The notes: generated by a model not told the origin, from the sequence alone. DNA of 64,000 nucleotides from Apostichopus japonicus (GCF_037975245.1 NC_092580.1:10329001-10393000), one strand, 5' to 3'. Positions 1 through 15,452 are shown, counted from the stretch's first letter. Translations and numbers: made by a program.

Positions 1-616
1 ATATAAGAAAAAGAGTGTGACGTAATGTACTTGAAAGGGGGGTGGGGGAATTGTAAGAAACCAATTAATAAGAAAAGGTAAAAAAAATACTCCAAATTGC
101 CTATAGTTTAAACCTTGAAGGTAGTTTGCCAGCCAGTGAATAAGCCATGATTCTTCAATAAAATGACAGATGATTTGCATTAAACTATCTCCGAAGTACT
201 TGAAAAATCCAGGAAAATAACCTTATAGACCCTGTTTTGTCACCTCTATTTACCTCTGAAATAATATCTCGAACACGTTTCATTCTTGCGTCTTCAAATG
301 AAACATCCTTATTCCTATCACAAAGTGAAGTAAAGACTTGCATTCTGTATAGAGACAGCTTTGATATCATTTTGGTTTTTAGCATTGGTTGCAAGTAAAA
401 TAAACAGTAAATAACCACGGTAAAAGCTAGATTTCATGCATTTTGGGAGATGTGTGTCTGTCTGGTAAGGCGTAGTTCAATCCTCATTGGAGACCATTAG
501 ACGTTGGCCTATGGGTTTGCAGACCACTTCATCGCACTCAATTTTCATAGGCAAACCATAATCATACCATTCATGTTTATGCTAGGATTGACATTTTACA
601 AGACAAAGTGTACTCA

Positions 617-735
617 GAATGATAAAGTAATTTAGTTTAGATATACATTGTGTAAAGTAATTTAGTTTTTGATACGCATTCAGTAATTTGTGTAAAGTAA
701 TTTAGTTTAGATACACATTAAATATACATTGTGTT
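617..735. repeat. Short tandem repeat, AT-rich
   Basis: The phrase AAAGTAATTTAGTTT followed by GATA-type sequence occurs three times, joined by related spacers ending in ATACATTGTGT or similar. It is an imperfect minisatellite of about three units. No function is visible. Confidence 0.7.
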
Positions 736-891
736 ACCTTTTTCTTCACATCTTTATTCAAAGTAATGGATTGAACAAGGTGGGTCACGTTGACCTGGAA
801 TATATTTACTAATGAATCACGCATTTTTTTTACTTTACTTTAGAATGTTACACACCCAATAGCATTGTATATATACATTGTAAACATGTTT

Positions 892-894
<3 letters not shown>

Positions 895-929
<35 letters not shown>
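895..929. repeat. (TA)n microsatellite
   Basis: About 17 uninterrupted TA units, followed by AAT-rich sequence. It is a simple repeat prone to length change. Confidence 0.9.
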
Positions 930-932
<3 letters not shown>

Positions 933-2243
933 TATAATAACAATAATAATAATACCAATCGTATCGTAATCGTATTTAGTTGTTGTTTTTTACTAACTGT
1001 GAATCGTGGAAATACATACCATGCGTGTTCTCGTCGTCTTTGATTAGAATAAGTTAATTAATTGCTTAAGTATAATTATTGCTATGTTCAATACGATTAT
1101 TGAAAGATTGAAAACAATATACTACAGAAACGATACATTTTATGCAAAATATTGCAGTTCTTTTCTTACAATTGCTAAATTTATGCCGAAAATCTATGCT
1201 GGGGACAGTGTAAGGATGCTTCATTGCTATGTTTTTGACTTGATTAATCAGTTTTCTAATCTCATTTTGAGGATATCTTGCAATGTTTTCGCAGTTACTC
1301 ATAAAGTAGGTTAACAAGAAGCCATCGATTATAATATTTTCAAGTATCAAAGTTGGTTAAGAGATGTTGTTTAGAGATTAAGAAAAAGAGTATAATTGCT
1401 TTGTTATTTATTGCATCTCACGATTTGACCAAACCGCAAGTCAATCACTTCCGGTATGTTTAGGATACTATACTAGAAACGAATGGCAAATTAAACAAAA
1501 TGGGAATATGGAAATCTATAAATTGTTATAAATTTGCATGCAAAGTACTTTTAGTGGAATAGTTGATCATTCAAATCTGTAGATTTTAAATGTAGATGAA
1601 GATTTTCGATCGATATATTCTCTTTCTCTAGTTTAATCTGAACTGTCGAATGATTGAATATATTCAAGCGATAATTAAACCTCGTGTCTGACGTTTCTCG
1701 TCTTGGGCAACCTTATAGCAAGTAGACAAAAAAGCCGGTTAAGAACTCGAAATCAATACCAAACGACTGAAGTAATTAGAAGCTTATCGTAATGGAGAAC
1801 CAAATCAACAAAACACTTATGATGCAGCAAAATATAGGAAATTAAAAACTACACCTGGTGTTAACAGAGGAAACAGGTTTATTAATTCCCCCCAAAAAAT
1901 ATATTTACCTTTGTCAAGATTACAAATGAAGGAAATTAATAGTTGTCCATTAATAACTGAAAACCCAAGCGTGATGGTTTTCTCCAAATTTTGAGCTTTT
2001 AGTCTATTTATGCATTGTTACATACTCTCACTTACGCTTCACAAGAAAGCGACCTATAAAGCCCTTTTCAGGATTCCATTACTGCGCATGCACGTATTCA
2101 TTTCATAACTTTGAACTGGGTCAATTGCCACAGAGTTTAAAAACGCATCGTGTTTACTTCCCCACGTATCTTCCGGTTTACGTCACCCTTGATTTGATTT
2201 TTTTTGGAAGATATATAGAATAAATAAAGTTATTTTTCCTACC

Positions 2244-2269
2244 ATGCTTATATATATATTATATTATAT

Positions 2270-2311
<42 letters not shown>

Positions 2312-2345
2312 CATATATTTATATTTATATATATATATTTATATA
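2244..2345. repeat. TA / ATATT compound microsatellite
   Basis: TA runs are mixed with ATATT pentamers and TTATA interruptions over about 100 bases. It is a compound simple repeat, and no coding frame crosses it. Confidence 0.85.
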
Positions 2346-2862
2346 TCATTAGAATGTATTAATAAGTCTGTACTGACACCGACAACTCAAAGTGTTACCA
2401 TTATTAAATAGTTAATAACGTTCGCACAAAACGAAATGTTAATTCAGGTGCTGGTTGAAAACGATTATATTCTCTATTGTTTTTTCTTTCTTTGTAGACA
2501 CATGATGCAATGAGTTTCTTATAGGAATTTACTAATGAATTTTTAGACATTTAGTTATTGCATTATCCTTTAGATTCCATGAAGTGTTATTTTCACCCGT
2601 CAGTTCATTGTATACACTGGTTCATGACTTTAGTCATTGGAACTATAGAATACTGTAGCATAAAGTATTAAACATGTTGCTTACTATCGTGGTGACATGT
2701 TTTCTAATGCGTATAGCCCGGCTCTGCTGTAAGAATGCATGGATCCTCCCCATGCCCCCACAACTACCCCCCCCCCCAAATAGACTTGGACTGCAAACTT
2801 AAGTCTAAACTCAAAGTTGTGCTAACAAAAACCACTTTCGGAATTTTGGTTGAAGGCGAGAT

Positions 2863-2925
2863 AAGGGTGGGGTGGGGGGGAGGTGGGGGCTCCGGGGTGG
2901 GGGGAGGTGGGGGCTCCACACCACA
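2863..2925 (+). repeat. G-rich 24-bp tandem repeat, possible G-quadruplex
   Basis: A unit made of GGGGTGGGGGGAGGTGGGGG plus CTCC is present twice in a row after further G runs. Many runs of at least four G lie within 60 bases, which meets the usual G-quadruplex pattern on the plus strand. A short open frame here gives only a Gly/Trp-rich peptide and is not a gene. Confidence 0.7.
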
Positions 2926-4075
2926 CTACCCGCCCACGAGGAGCCTAGAATAAATCTGCTGACACGAATTGACTTTTATGTCATTGTTATGATTTTGGTT
3001 CGATAAATGACATTAATGGTGTCGTGCTTTCGCCACCCAGCTCGGACTTTTTTGGAATATAAAAAGCCTTCTCTATTACATAAAGGTTTGGAATTGTTTA
3101 TGTTATCAATATAAGTGCTTTGAAACGTGATACATAGGCACCGTAGATAATGGCAGTATGCCTTAAAAACTTGTATTAACTAGATGATCATCGTGATCGA
3201 TATACTAGTTTAATATTAATATTTTAATATATATTATACATATATCATATTATATTAATTATTAAGTCTTATGGGGATATAAAGATATAAGATTCTACTT
3301 ATTGCAAGAAAAGAAAAATAATGATAACGTAAATATGAAATGCAAAATTTTACTTGCTTTCGTCCTAAGAAAATGTTACAAAATTGACAGCATTTTAGAT
3401 ATGAACAGAAAGGTGTTACTAGTCTCTTGTCAATCAATTATCTCGATTAAATACAGAAATATAATTATTTTGAGAGCAAGATCTAATACATTGAAAATAA
3501 TTCTACCTCACCGACAATAAATAAACGTAATGTAAAGTGTCCATTCCTTTGTAGTTTTAGTGTATGCATGACAATGACACGTAAATACAAACAAAGTCTA
3601 CTTAATCAACCTAAAACATAAGTAATTCAAAATTTACATTTCTATATTGTTTTGCGGGGCATGTCGATAAAATAAATACTCATATAAAGCCTCCTCATCC
3701 TTCGGAAACTGCCAAATTGATTTGTGCATGAAATAGCTAATGTAGACACATTTATCAATGAGGTATTTTGCATTGTTTGCTATGGTGAGTTATTTAAGGC
3801 TATTGCTGGCAATGTTTTTGTCTCCCACAGTAGATTGATTCTTTTTGTATGTTGCCGTTCTCATTCCTAAAGAATCTCATACAAGGGACAATACAATAAT
3901 CGGATCCATCTCAAAAAAAGAGTTGCACAATGCCGTCTGCATGGTTTCCAAGGTAGGTTGTCATTCTACTTTCGCCCGGCTGAAATACGTAAGGGCATGC
4001 AAGCGCTAACGACGGGTCCGGGATTACTCTCCTCTAGAAATCGAGGCATATTGAGACTCCATGTTTGGTCTAAGT

Positions 4076-4457
4076 CAGAGGTTCCCAAACTGGGGTGCAC
4101 GAATCCCCAGGGGGGTGCGTGAATCCATCCCAGGGGGTTCATGAGACGTTTCTGCAAGTCAAACCTAGAGCACTTTTTGTTGAAATAAAATCTGATATAT
4201 CATATAATTTAGGAATGTACAAAAGTCGTACCTATCGACAAACTCTTTTCGCGTTCCATACGCATACGTTGCCATAGTATTACCGTACCTTGCATTTGAT
4301 AAATAACTGAATTATGAAACAGACACAGGCTGTTATGCGTTTTATAGTATAATAATGACTCCGATTGTGTCTCGAATAGTTGGGGGTTCGTGGACAACTT
4401 TGACATCCACAGGGGGTTCGTGGGGTGAGGGGGGGGGGTAAAGTTAGGGAAACCCTG
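4076..4457. mobile_element. hAT-type MITE, 382 bp, with 8-bp target duplication
   Basis: The left end reads CAGAGGTTCCCAAACT, and the right end is the inverted relative (...AAGTTAGGGAAACCCTG). Identical 8-bp copies of GTCTAAGT sit outside both ends, at 4068-4075 and 4458-4465. Eight-base duplications and CAG-starting terminal repeats are typical of the hAT superfamily. There is no transposase frame inside, so it is non-autonomous. Confidence 0.9.
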
Positions 4458-4673
4458 GTCTAAGTGAAAGGCTGTACTTCCTAATACTTATAAAAGTTTG
4501 TGTGAGGTCGCAACTGCGGGGGGGGGGGGGGTCGTGTGCACGCCTCACCTCAGATCTGAACCTAGTTGAGGGCTCTCTTTCTGCCCTGATTGAATGTTAT
4601 AAATTTCCCGACGACTGATTGTTTGAACGTTCCTCAAGCTGTACCAAGTCAGCCGGCAGTACCCGACGTTAAT

Positions 4674-5847
4674 TTAGGAAGTTGAATTGTTACTCTTGAC
4701 TTTGATTAATGCCGCTTTTACAAGACAGATGCTTTTGTAAATAGCTTGCCTGAATGTCGGCGAAATAGTTGCATAGATGAAGGGATTAATAGCTGAGTTC
4801 AAAAACAACAAGAAATAGCAGATATGCAAAACTAACTTAGGTAGAGTGATAAAGAGTCTAATACAAGTCATAACATTAAACGGTAGCCAACAAACTAGAA
4901 ACGCAACGTCTAGAAACAGCAAGTTTCTCGCAATTTTGTATAATTTCCTTTCTCTGTTATTCAGTGCGATGATGTTGTCTTGATCTTCGGGCGGTTCAAG
5001 AAATCTCACACGTAGATTCGCGTTCCTACGCAATTCACTGATGCTGCTGGATGATGGGAGCGCTGTAGCAACATTACCTGGTATTGTGCTGAGTGTTGCC
5101 TCAACCGGCGCATTTTCGTAATGTACCGCCGGTGTCCTTTGCCCGATTGTATTATTGTCTCGACCACCAATATTTGCGCGCGTTTTTAAGACTTAATTTT
5201 CTGCGCCATCTCACAACGAAAATCCAGTTCGTAACGACTAGTATTGTAAATGGAGTCAAGAAATAGATCACTACTTGACCGTAGTCTGTTAAAATAGCTA
5301 CTAAGTATTCGTCAACATTTTGCAGCCTTTGCTTGGGTGGGAGGAACACCTCAAAGGATATCAACAGAATGACGTCATAGAGACATGCGTAGCAGGCACT
5401 TCCAATCCAGACCAGCATCGTCGTCTGCGTGCTTTGTCTGTATGTTTTTGAAGTGTGGTACTTGATTGGATCGGTCACCAAACGGACTCGATCATAACTT
5501 ATAATGATGACAACGAAAACGGACATCACTACGGGAACATGAAATGCCCATTCGTGAAATAAATTCCATCCAGAGAGATGAGTGTCCGCAAATAGTTCAG
5601 CATGTACAAAAGCTGGTATGGATATCAGAGCAACGAAAAAGTCTGCTACAGTGAGAGCTAAGATTTGTCCGTTAAAGCGAATAGCTCTCACTGGTTTGTT
5701 CTTACAATACACAAAAATAACTAACCCATTGCCAATGATGATCAAGATAATTAATACACTGTACAAAATTATGAAAATAATCAAATGGATCAAATCTAAG
5801 TTTCCTCCTCCGTGGCTTTTCCTGGAAAATAATGCTCCCAAAGCCAT
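4674..5847 (-). pseudogene. Rhodopsin-family GPCR with a frame break in loop 3
   Basis: A class A seven-helix receptor. The first frame (5847 to about 5155, starting with a true ATG) carries TM1-TM5: GN in TM1, LxVAD in TM2, and DRV in place of DRY after TM3. The second frame (ending at 4674) carries TM6 with CWLP and TM7 with NPFIY. The two frames differ by one base near 5150-5190. Both are open through the loop, so a single missing or extra base separates an intact gene of about 390 codons from this broken one. The stretch between them is too short for an intron. The usual TM3 disulfide Cys and amine-binding Asp are absent. It may be a recent pseudogene or a sequence error. Confidence 0.8.
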
Positions 5848-5893
5848 TTCTACAAGAAAAGATTATCCGAAGGTAGTCATACAGAATAGACAC

Positions 5894-8040
<2,147 letters not shown>

Positions 8041-8470
8041 GTATAGCCCGAATAACGACCGAGTCTTACTCATCTAGACTAATCTCATCTCTAGCCTATA
8101 ACAGAATAACGACAGTCTTACTCACCTAAACAATATCTGCTTTAGCCTATATCAGAATAACGACAGTCTTACTCATCTAAACATTTATTATCTGCTTTAG
8201 CCTAAAAGTAAAACAGAATAACGACAGTCTTACAATTATTATCTGTGTTAGCCTATAACAGAATAACGACAGTCTTACTCATCTAAACAAATAATCTCAG
8301 CATTAGCCTATAACAGAATAACGACAGTCTTACAATTATTATCTGTGTTAGCCTATAACAGAATAACGACAGTCTTACTCATCTAAACAAATAATCTCAG
8401 CATTAGCCTATAACAGAATAACGACAGTCTTATTCATTTCAACAATTAATCTCAGCTTTAGCTTATAACA
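8041..8470. repeat. Minisatellite with higher-order structure
   Basis: Monomers of about 44-60 bp share GAATAACGACAGTCTTAC and GCCTATAACA. There are about eight. Two variants alternate: a longer one with CTCATCTAAACAAATAATC and a shorter one with AATTATTATCTGTG. This makes a dimer of about 96 bp repeated almost exactly twice. The array ends 13 bases from the stop codon of the GPCR at 8483, so it probably lies in that gene's 3' untranslated or flanking sequence. Confidence 0.9.
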
Positions 8471-8482
8471 GGGATTAAAACC

Positions 8483-9715
8483 TCAACGGGAAGAATTTTT
8501 ACTATGACAAAACGACTGAAGTACTTCTGTAAAATATTTTCTATATCTTAGGTTCATATTTGCATAAATAAATGGATTTAAAGCAGAATTAGCATATAGA
8601 AAGAACAATGCAATCTCATCCCAAAAACTTTCATCCCCAACGAAAACTATAAGACGCCAAACGAATAAAACATGCACAGGTAACCAACAAATTAGGTAAA
8701 CAGACACGAAAACGAATAAATTCCAGACAATTTTGCCAATTCTTTTTGGTGGTTTACTTTTGTCTTTTTCTGGGTTTACTGTATTTTCTGTTACAAAACC
8801 AGAATTATTAACACTCAGTTGGACCGATGATAGGGTAATATCATCTTGATTCTCAGCCGATGAGACTGCGATGTTGTCTCCTACTTGGAAAGTTTCTGAC
8901 GGATGTTTTCTTAAATAATCAGTTTTAACAGATTTTGTAAAATCCTCGGTTTGGTGGTTTATATCTGTTGTTGGAGTTATAGTCATTTCTTCAGCATTTG
9001 ATGAAATCCAAAGTACCCTATGGCTCTTTAATAGAACTTCACTGCTCCATCTGGTATGTTTATTAAGCTTTACGTACACCAAAACATTGATTGTCAAAAG
9101 AGCTATCACGGGAATGAAAAAGTTAAGAATTAGTTGAGCAATCGTGAACGTTGCACGGCTAAACAAGCTGTGTCGACGATAGAAATTAGTTACGGTAAAC
9201 AACGCAAAAATTGAAAATATAAAGCAGTATAGCACTGCAAATATCCACGCCTTTATCATGAGTTTCACATTTGCTTTCCTTGTACGATTTCTATAATATG
9301 TGAAAGTGTCAGTTACAAGTTGATAACGATCCAGACTCATAATGATTATGATGACGAGAGACATGTACGTCACTGAGGTACTCAGCCAGAGGGAACTCAT
9401 TTCTAACGGCAACGGCAAAGTCCATCCTCCAACAAGAAGCTCGATTGCTTCCATTGGTAGATTATGCAAACCAACTAACAAATCGGCTACAGATAAATGA
9501 AAAATGTACACATTGAACGGTAAACTTCTAACTTCATTACTGCGTAGATATGCGTAAATCACAAACAGATTCCCGACCACAGCTACAAGAGCAAGTACCA
9601 TAGAAACACAAAATATTGTAACACGTTGTAAATCAGATGGAATGTCAAGTACTGCTAAATTAACAGTCTCGGTTGAATACGAAAAGTTACTCTGTGTGAT
9701 GTAAGTAGTTTCCAT
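8483..9715 (-). CDS. Intact single-exon rhodopsin-family (class A) GPCR
   Basis: A seven-helix plasma-membrane receptor of 410 residues, expected to signal through G proteins; ligand unknown. The start is the ATG giving METTY, because the paralog at 16714 starts at the matching place; the longer frame begins with TTG. It has an NFS glycosylation site near the N-terminus, GN in TM1, LSVADLL in TM2, DRY (residues 129-131), CWLP in TM6 and NPFIY in TM7. Loop 3 is long (about 130 residues) and hydrophilic. The sequence after DRY (QLVTD..TYY..RT) recalls muscarinic and histamine H3 receptors. However, Glu stands 25 residues before the DRY Arg where Cys is expected, no Asp is at the amine-binding position, and extracellular loop 2 has no Cys. 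A minisatellite follows directly. Orthology cannot be settled by eye. Confidence 0.93.
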   Translation of the reverse strand: METTYITQSNFSYSTETVNLAVLDIPSDLQRVTIFCVSMVLALVAVVGNLFVIYAYLRSNEVRSLPFNVYIFHLSVADLLVGLHNLPMEAIELLVGGWTLPLPLEMSSLWLSTSVTYMSLVIIIIMSLDRYQLVTDTFTYYRNRTRKANVKLMIKAWIFAVLYCFIFSIFALFTVTNFYRRHSLFSRATFTIAQLILNFFIPVIALLTINVLVYVKLNKHTRWSSEVLLKSHRVLWISSNAEEMTITPTTDINHQTEDFTKSVKTDYLRKHPSETFQVGDNIAVSSAENQDDITLSSVQLSVNNSGFVTENTVNPEKDKSKPPKRIGKIVWNLFVFVSVYLICWLPVHVLFVWRLIVFVGDESFWDEIALFFLYANSALNPFIYANMNLRYRKYFTEVLQSFCHSKNSSR

Positions 9716-12673
9716 ATTGAAAATATAACTGTCAACAAAGCAAAGGAATGTCAACCGCAAACCTCAACACCAGTCAAAGGGAAACTATCAGCTCCTTCGG
9801 AAATAAATCCTTACAGATTTTGCTCAGACAAGGAACAACGTCGTTATAGCGTTAGAAGTCCTTAATCCATCCGCTTCAGCACTACATTTGGCAACTCTTT
9901 TAGTGGTCGCTTCGTTTGTTATTAATTGCTGCCAATGCACACGATTCGTTTTTTTAATAACACCAAAGTAGTCGGGTTTGTTCCTATTGAATAAACAAAT
10001 TCTGAATAAAACTTCCACCCACACGTTAAGCGATCTTCTCTTAAGATAAAGACAAAGTGGAAATATAAAAGTGCTCGTAAACCAAAGTACCTTAAATATT
10101 TGTCTTCCTTTTTGATATCGTGAATTCAGTTTATATCTTCCCCTTCAATCTGATCCATAAGGGTCTGTATATGACCCACCTTCAGTTAGTATATGACGGC
10201 AATTATTCATAGACATGATCTCATTCAATGTAGTGCTCAAGAGATTAGTTTCAAACTCATGTTTAACAAACTTACACAAACGAACAAAAAGAGGGAAATG
10301 GTGGACCAGCTTCGTTCAGCACTTCATTTCTCATAATACTACATATAGGGTCTAACATGTCTTAAAAAAAGAAACTGCACAACAATGTCGGCAGCAAAGA
10401 TGATACGAAGCCGAAAAGTCCTGTTGTTCCAGGCTTCACTGTATTTTGAAACTTCCATCATCGTTAGACTAATGTATACTTGTACAGTTATCTGGAATTA
10501 TAGCAATGTGGGCTATTGCTATTGCGATACTTGGCAGGTTTAGGCTATTGAAACCTGTACATTAACCTCATCGGATCAGAAATTGAACGTCCAATAGGGT
10601 ATCAAAACTGTCGAGTAAAACAATTATATATTTTGTGCTACTTAACGAAACAGCTGACCACTATGCAACATGCTAGTTTTACATCTAAGAAGTATCGACA
10701 AACATGTCAACTTTAAGTCTAACATCAAAGCATATATGGTGCTAACAAGTCTGAAGCGGTGAACTACGAAATGTGTAGTAAAAGAAAAGATCATAAAAGA
10801 GCACGAAGAAAGTTTTATAAGTGAACTTTTCTTGATATTTACTTTAAAAATATGATAAGATACAGTCAATATATACAGTCAATATGATCATATACAGTCA
10901 ATATGTTATGCATAACTATAGTTTAAGTGAATCTAGTGATGGGGTGCCACTCGTCATGTGGTTTATTAAGTATTTATTTGTAACGTTTCCGTCATTGGAA
11001 GTAATTATTGATCAGCCTAATTTACTTCGTGAGAAAACATTTTTTGCCAAAAATCAATTTGTTTTAATCCCTTTCTCGGTTCAAAGTATAAAGTGTTACT
11101 AAACCTCAGCTATGAGATTTTTACTAACGGGATTTCTCTAGTACAGACCCATTCAAGCATCTCTATTTTCATCGCGCCTACTCATATAGCTAATTGTTTC
11201 TAATGGTTTTTAAAAGCATTTTACAAGGAAAGAGAAAAATATATTGCTCAAAGAACCTTACAAGTTCTTATTGCGACTACTTAAATGGAATAATAACAGA
11301 AACGATAAAGGGCCGTCACGGTATTTTAAAGTATAAACAGATGTATTTCTTAATGGAAACGTGTTGAGATGTCATTGTTATGTTGGAATATATGACAATT
11401 GCAGTTTATTTTCAACTGTCATGCTAAACTACATTGATTAACGTCACTGAAAACGTCATATTTCTTTTGTTAATATTCTTGTACAACTTTTTGCAACTAA
11501 AGAAATGATTTTCAGCTATCATTTTCCATCCATTTTGAATAAATGGTGCCTTCCACTCAAATTACCGACTGATTTTTAAGTTTGTATAGTCTATGTAATG
11601 ATCTAAATCTCATGAACCTGAAATCAGATGCAAATGTGATCAAGACTATCGCTAATTATAACAGAACAACAAATTAAGAGGTTTATAAAGGTTACCACGC
11701 GTATCTCATCATTCTTTATTTCATGTTATACATTTGTTCCAAAGTTGTATTGAGAGCTATGACAAAACAATGCAGAGACTGAAAGTTATGCAGTATACTG
11801 TGGAAGGACGACATCTTCTTTATTCTGAATAGTTTAAAACAAGGGACCATTTATTAAAATATGAAAAATAAATAGAGATAAACATTGAGTTCAAAGTGAA
11901 AATATTTAAAAATTCCAGGCTAATAAAACTCTGCAAGGTTTCTCAAAAAGACAACGAATTATCTAAATGTGTGGTCCGTATATATCTATTATATACTGAG
12001 GTAATTTCTGATTTAGATGTTAGGTTTAGCTTTACCCAATTAAGTATCGTGTGTAAAAGTATAAAGAGCTGCTTTATCCTACAGGACTTATGAAGTATGA
12101 AAACAATCCTCATACAATCATATCTTACTTCCAGGAAATAGAGTAACGTGGGCTCTCTTAGTTTAGAACAATAAAAAAATCCAATAAAATAAACGCAAAT
12201 TTGTGCATCAGCAAGCTGTCATATAGGTTAAACACTGATGCATTGGTTGTAGATTACATATAAATATGTAAAGTACTCAAATTTAGCTTATTCTTTGCAT
12301 CTTTCGGGTGAACTCACAAAGTGAAGTTACGCTCTATGGCAGTCATTTTAGATGACACAGACCTGATTACGAAAAGAGAGACATGTTATTTAATTTACAA
12401 CTATCATGTATGTATATTTTAATGTTCTAACGATGAATTAAACTTATTCAACTGTTCCTAAGGCTTTCATTTCCAACAAAACACAACAGTTTATTAATAT
12501 TCCTGGTGAGATATTATTCATTGCTCATTCATTCATTCATTTATTTGTTTCTTCACACTATAAATACAGAGAAGTTAACTAAGTGACAACACATATCAAC
12601 AACAGGCAAAATTGTGAAAGGAAGCACTCAAAAAAAAACCCAGAGGGCTTAATTATTTAAATATATTATGCAC
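9716..12673. other. Non-coding interval between receptor genes
   Basis: AT-rich sequence with no frame above about 75 codons that resembles a protein. Near 10859-10905 the phrase ATACAGTCAATAT occurs three times in tandem. The sequence just above 9716 should hold the promoter and 5' untranslated region of the intact GPCR, but I see no distinct core motif. Confidence 0.5.
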
Positions 12674-13660
12674 CTAACAATGAATAAAGGAGTGTAATGT
12701 TTCTGTGAACGCTTTTTGGAATCTGATGTTCATAGCTGTATTAATAAACGGATTTATCGAGGAATTACCATAGAGAAAGTAATGAGCAATTTCATCACAG
12801 AAACTGTTGTAAACGATGAAATTTATAAGACGACACACCAACAGAATTGGGATCGGTAGCCAACAAATCATATAAACAGAAACCAAAATGAATAATTTCC
12901 GTACAGCTTTATTCATACCATTTGATGATTCAGCCATCCCCTTAAATCCTCGTTGGTTAACTATTTTGGTCTATTTTGATTTCCAATAATTCTTTTGGAG
13001 TGAACATATTAATTTCCAAACTAGACTCTACGTTGGTTGAGTTCCACAATGCTCTCTTACCGTGTAACCGCTTTATGCTATGTTCATGCCTCCATCTTTT
13101 GTGTTTCTTCAGTCTAATGGAACCAACATATTTATTGTCAGGAAAAAATCAGCAGGGGAAGATCAATTTTTTTTAAAACAAAGCAGAAAAAAAGAGAAAA
13201 TTTCCACGACTTCAGCACAAGTTTCATATTTGCTCTCTTTGTCCAATATGATATGTAAATGTATTTGTCACAAGTTTATAACGATTAAAACTCATAATAT
13301 TAATAATAATAAGTAAAGACATCGACGATACTTAATACACCAGCCAAAGAGACACAAGTTGTACTGGAAATGGTAAAGTGCTTCTTCCCAGGAGACCCTC
13401 GCCAACCTTTAAAGTTAAAGTATGTAGCCCAACAAACAAGATTGCTACGGATAGATGCAAAATATAAGTATTGAAGGGTAATTCTCTAAATTTACCACTG
13501 CGTGAATATGCGTAAATCACAAGAAGATTTCAGCAGTAGCTATAAGAGCAAGAAAAACAAAGGTACTAACTATTGCTGCTGTCATTCCTACTTCAAACTG
13601 AGTGACATTGATTGCCAGATTGAGTTCTTAAGATGGATATAGGAAAAAATGCTGTCTTTG
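12674..13660 (-). pseudogene. Degenerate GPCR pseudogene
   Basis: Fragments of the same receptor family lie in order on the minus strand. A TM1 remnant (about 13520-13640) is followed by TM1/TM2 (LPFNTYILHLSVAILFVG) at 13332-13520. A TM3 end with NRY instead of DRY and the family signature KLVTNTFTY lies near 13230-13320. TM6/TM7 with CWLP and NPFIN is at 12674-12937. Loop 3 is largely missing, stops and frame changes separate the pieces, and NPxxY is broken. It is a dead paralog of the receptors at 8483 and 15453. Confidence 0.88.
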
Positions 13661-13689
13661 TGGAAATTTGTTTCCATTTTCCAAGAACA

Positions 13690-15452
13690 AGGGTGCTAAA
13701 TTTTGTTGATAATTATGACAATTAAGTATTTCTAGCGTTACTTCAGACACTGCAACCACTGCACACTGAGTATACCTGAGTCATAGATATACGTTCATGC
13801 TCTGCATCCTTAGCTTATTGCAACATCAGGTTGTGAGCAGCCTTTAACTCCTCCTCATCTGATTAGCACGGTTATTAATAGATGAGATTTAAGTCCCTCA
13901 TCTCAAGGTACGTGTGCTAAGTCAGTAATTCAGTTAGCTGTCAGGTAAGACTTTGCTAACCACATCCATATTTATTTAATTTTTTGTAACACTTTTGGTT
14001 CGGGTGGAAGATTATCCTGATATCTCCGTTGCTTTTCGCTTTGAAATTTGACAAAACCAGGGCTATTGCGGCAATCTCTAAGAATAAGGGCACAATAATA
14101 TTGAATATCTATTGAATATCTATACAAACGATATGAAAATAGTCTGAGTTTCTGTTGAACTTGGTATGATTATTATTTAGTCGTTCACGTGCTCTTCGTG
14201 AAGCAAAACGTCAAATAAACGCATGCCAGTGAGTACTTGGAATAAAACGTGGACACACTGAAGGATCTTGAAAGCCTTTCCTTTCGGGCTGTGATGTAAG
14301 GCTTACAGGGTGTAGTTTGCCGACTAAACAATTCATCCACTCTATTGTTATACAACGCCAAAATCGGGAATCACCTCTCCGGCTGAAGACATATGTCAGC
14401 TCTTAATTGCAACCAGTTGCAAGGTGTGATTCCAAGATCGCTGATAGATGTGTTTAAAGATGCGAATACATGATTCAAAGATGTATTTACCACAATCTTT
14501 GAGAGTGCAAATTATGGAATAATTTTTGATTATGATAAACTTTGTTTACTATGTGTGTGATTACATATAATGAAGGAGAATGTCTTTCAAAGTTAGATAT
14601 AAGAATCAAAACATATAAATCAAGAAACACAAGAATCAATTATACCGTAAATTATTGTTCAGGTGTGAACTTTTGACTATATATGTTATGCGTACACCAG
14701 TTGTTTCGGTTAGAGGAACTTAACGTTTTCACCATAATATTTACATATCACAAGACGAACAAACACGTTACTATTGTAATGACGTGGGTCATTAATGTAA
14801 TGTACAGTAGGTATATGATGTGAAGGACACCCTTTAGCAGGGAAAAATAACATTTCGTAAAATTGTTTTTTGAAATTGCTTGTTAAAAGGTTTTTTTTGT
14901 CGTGAGCTCACAAGCATAAACAGTCAGTCTAATAGCATCTGAAATACCTCACTCTACATCATTTTCCATTTTCATTTTACTTTAAACGAAAATAAGGAAA
15001 CTTGCAAAAAAAACCAAGTTTCTATCATTGTAACATTTTTAAGTGCATGGCTACCTGCGATAGGTCACTTTTGTTTCTCAAATCTATCGAGTATTAATCA
15101 AAGTAAGTTTGTGTAAGTTATCCAAATAAGAATCCGTCGATCTCAGATGATTATTTCATTATAAAATGAACCTTAATGAGCAAATGATTGATCAACTTGA
15201 TTCGAAATTTAACCTTCTTCGTCACCCGGATCACTTTTATCTTACTGGTGATTTCTAGTTTTGGTAGTATATATATTAAATGTAAATTTTATCTCAAGCC
15301 GTATAGGCAATATATACTTAAATCACATTTGAATAGTAATCCATAATTTCTGTATCTAAAATTCCTTCTTGGAAAAATTCACAATTCACAATTTCACAAT
15401 TTACATAATTGTTGTCCTTAAAATCAGTAGACATACTTCTAACGATATAAAC
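13690..15452. other. Non-coding interval
   Basis: AT-rich sequence between a dead receptor and the next receptor copy. No exon, transposon end or array could be supported here. Confidence 0.5.

Larger units (their letters stand above)
1..4075. other. Non-coding flank, no supported gene
   Basis: Only short open frames occur here, none with a recognisable domain. The longest, about 94 codons on the minus strand at 1066-1350, has no ATG at its apparent start and no family signature. The stretch is AT-rich, with TA microsatellites, a small tandem repeat and a G-rich repeat listed separately. I see no exon with convincing splice sites. Confidence 0.6.

Noticed and set aside
1066-1350. 94-codon minus-strand frame as a gene
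   Set aside because: No ATG at the start, no recognisable domain, no neighbouring exons.
5034-5151. Intron explaining the frame change in the GPCR at 4674-5847
   Set aside because: The gap is too short for a normal intron and no convincing donor-acceptor pair is present; both frames stay open through the loop.
8041-8470. CRISPR-like array
   Set aside because: Spacers are not unique and the genome is eukaryotic; it is a minisatellite with alternating monomers.
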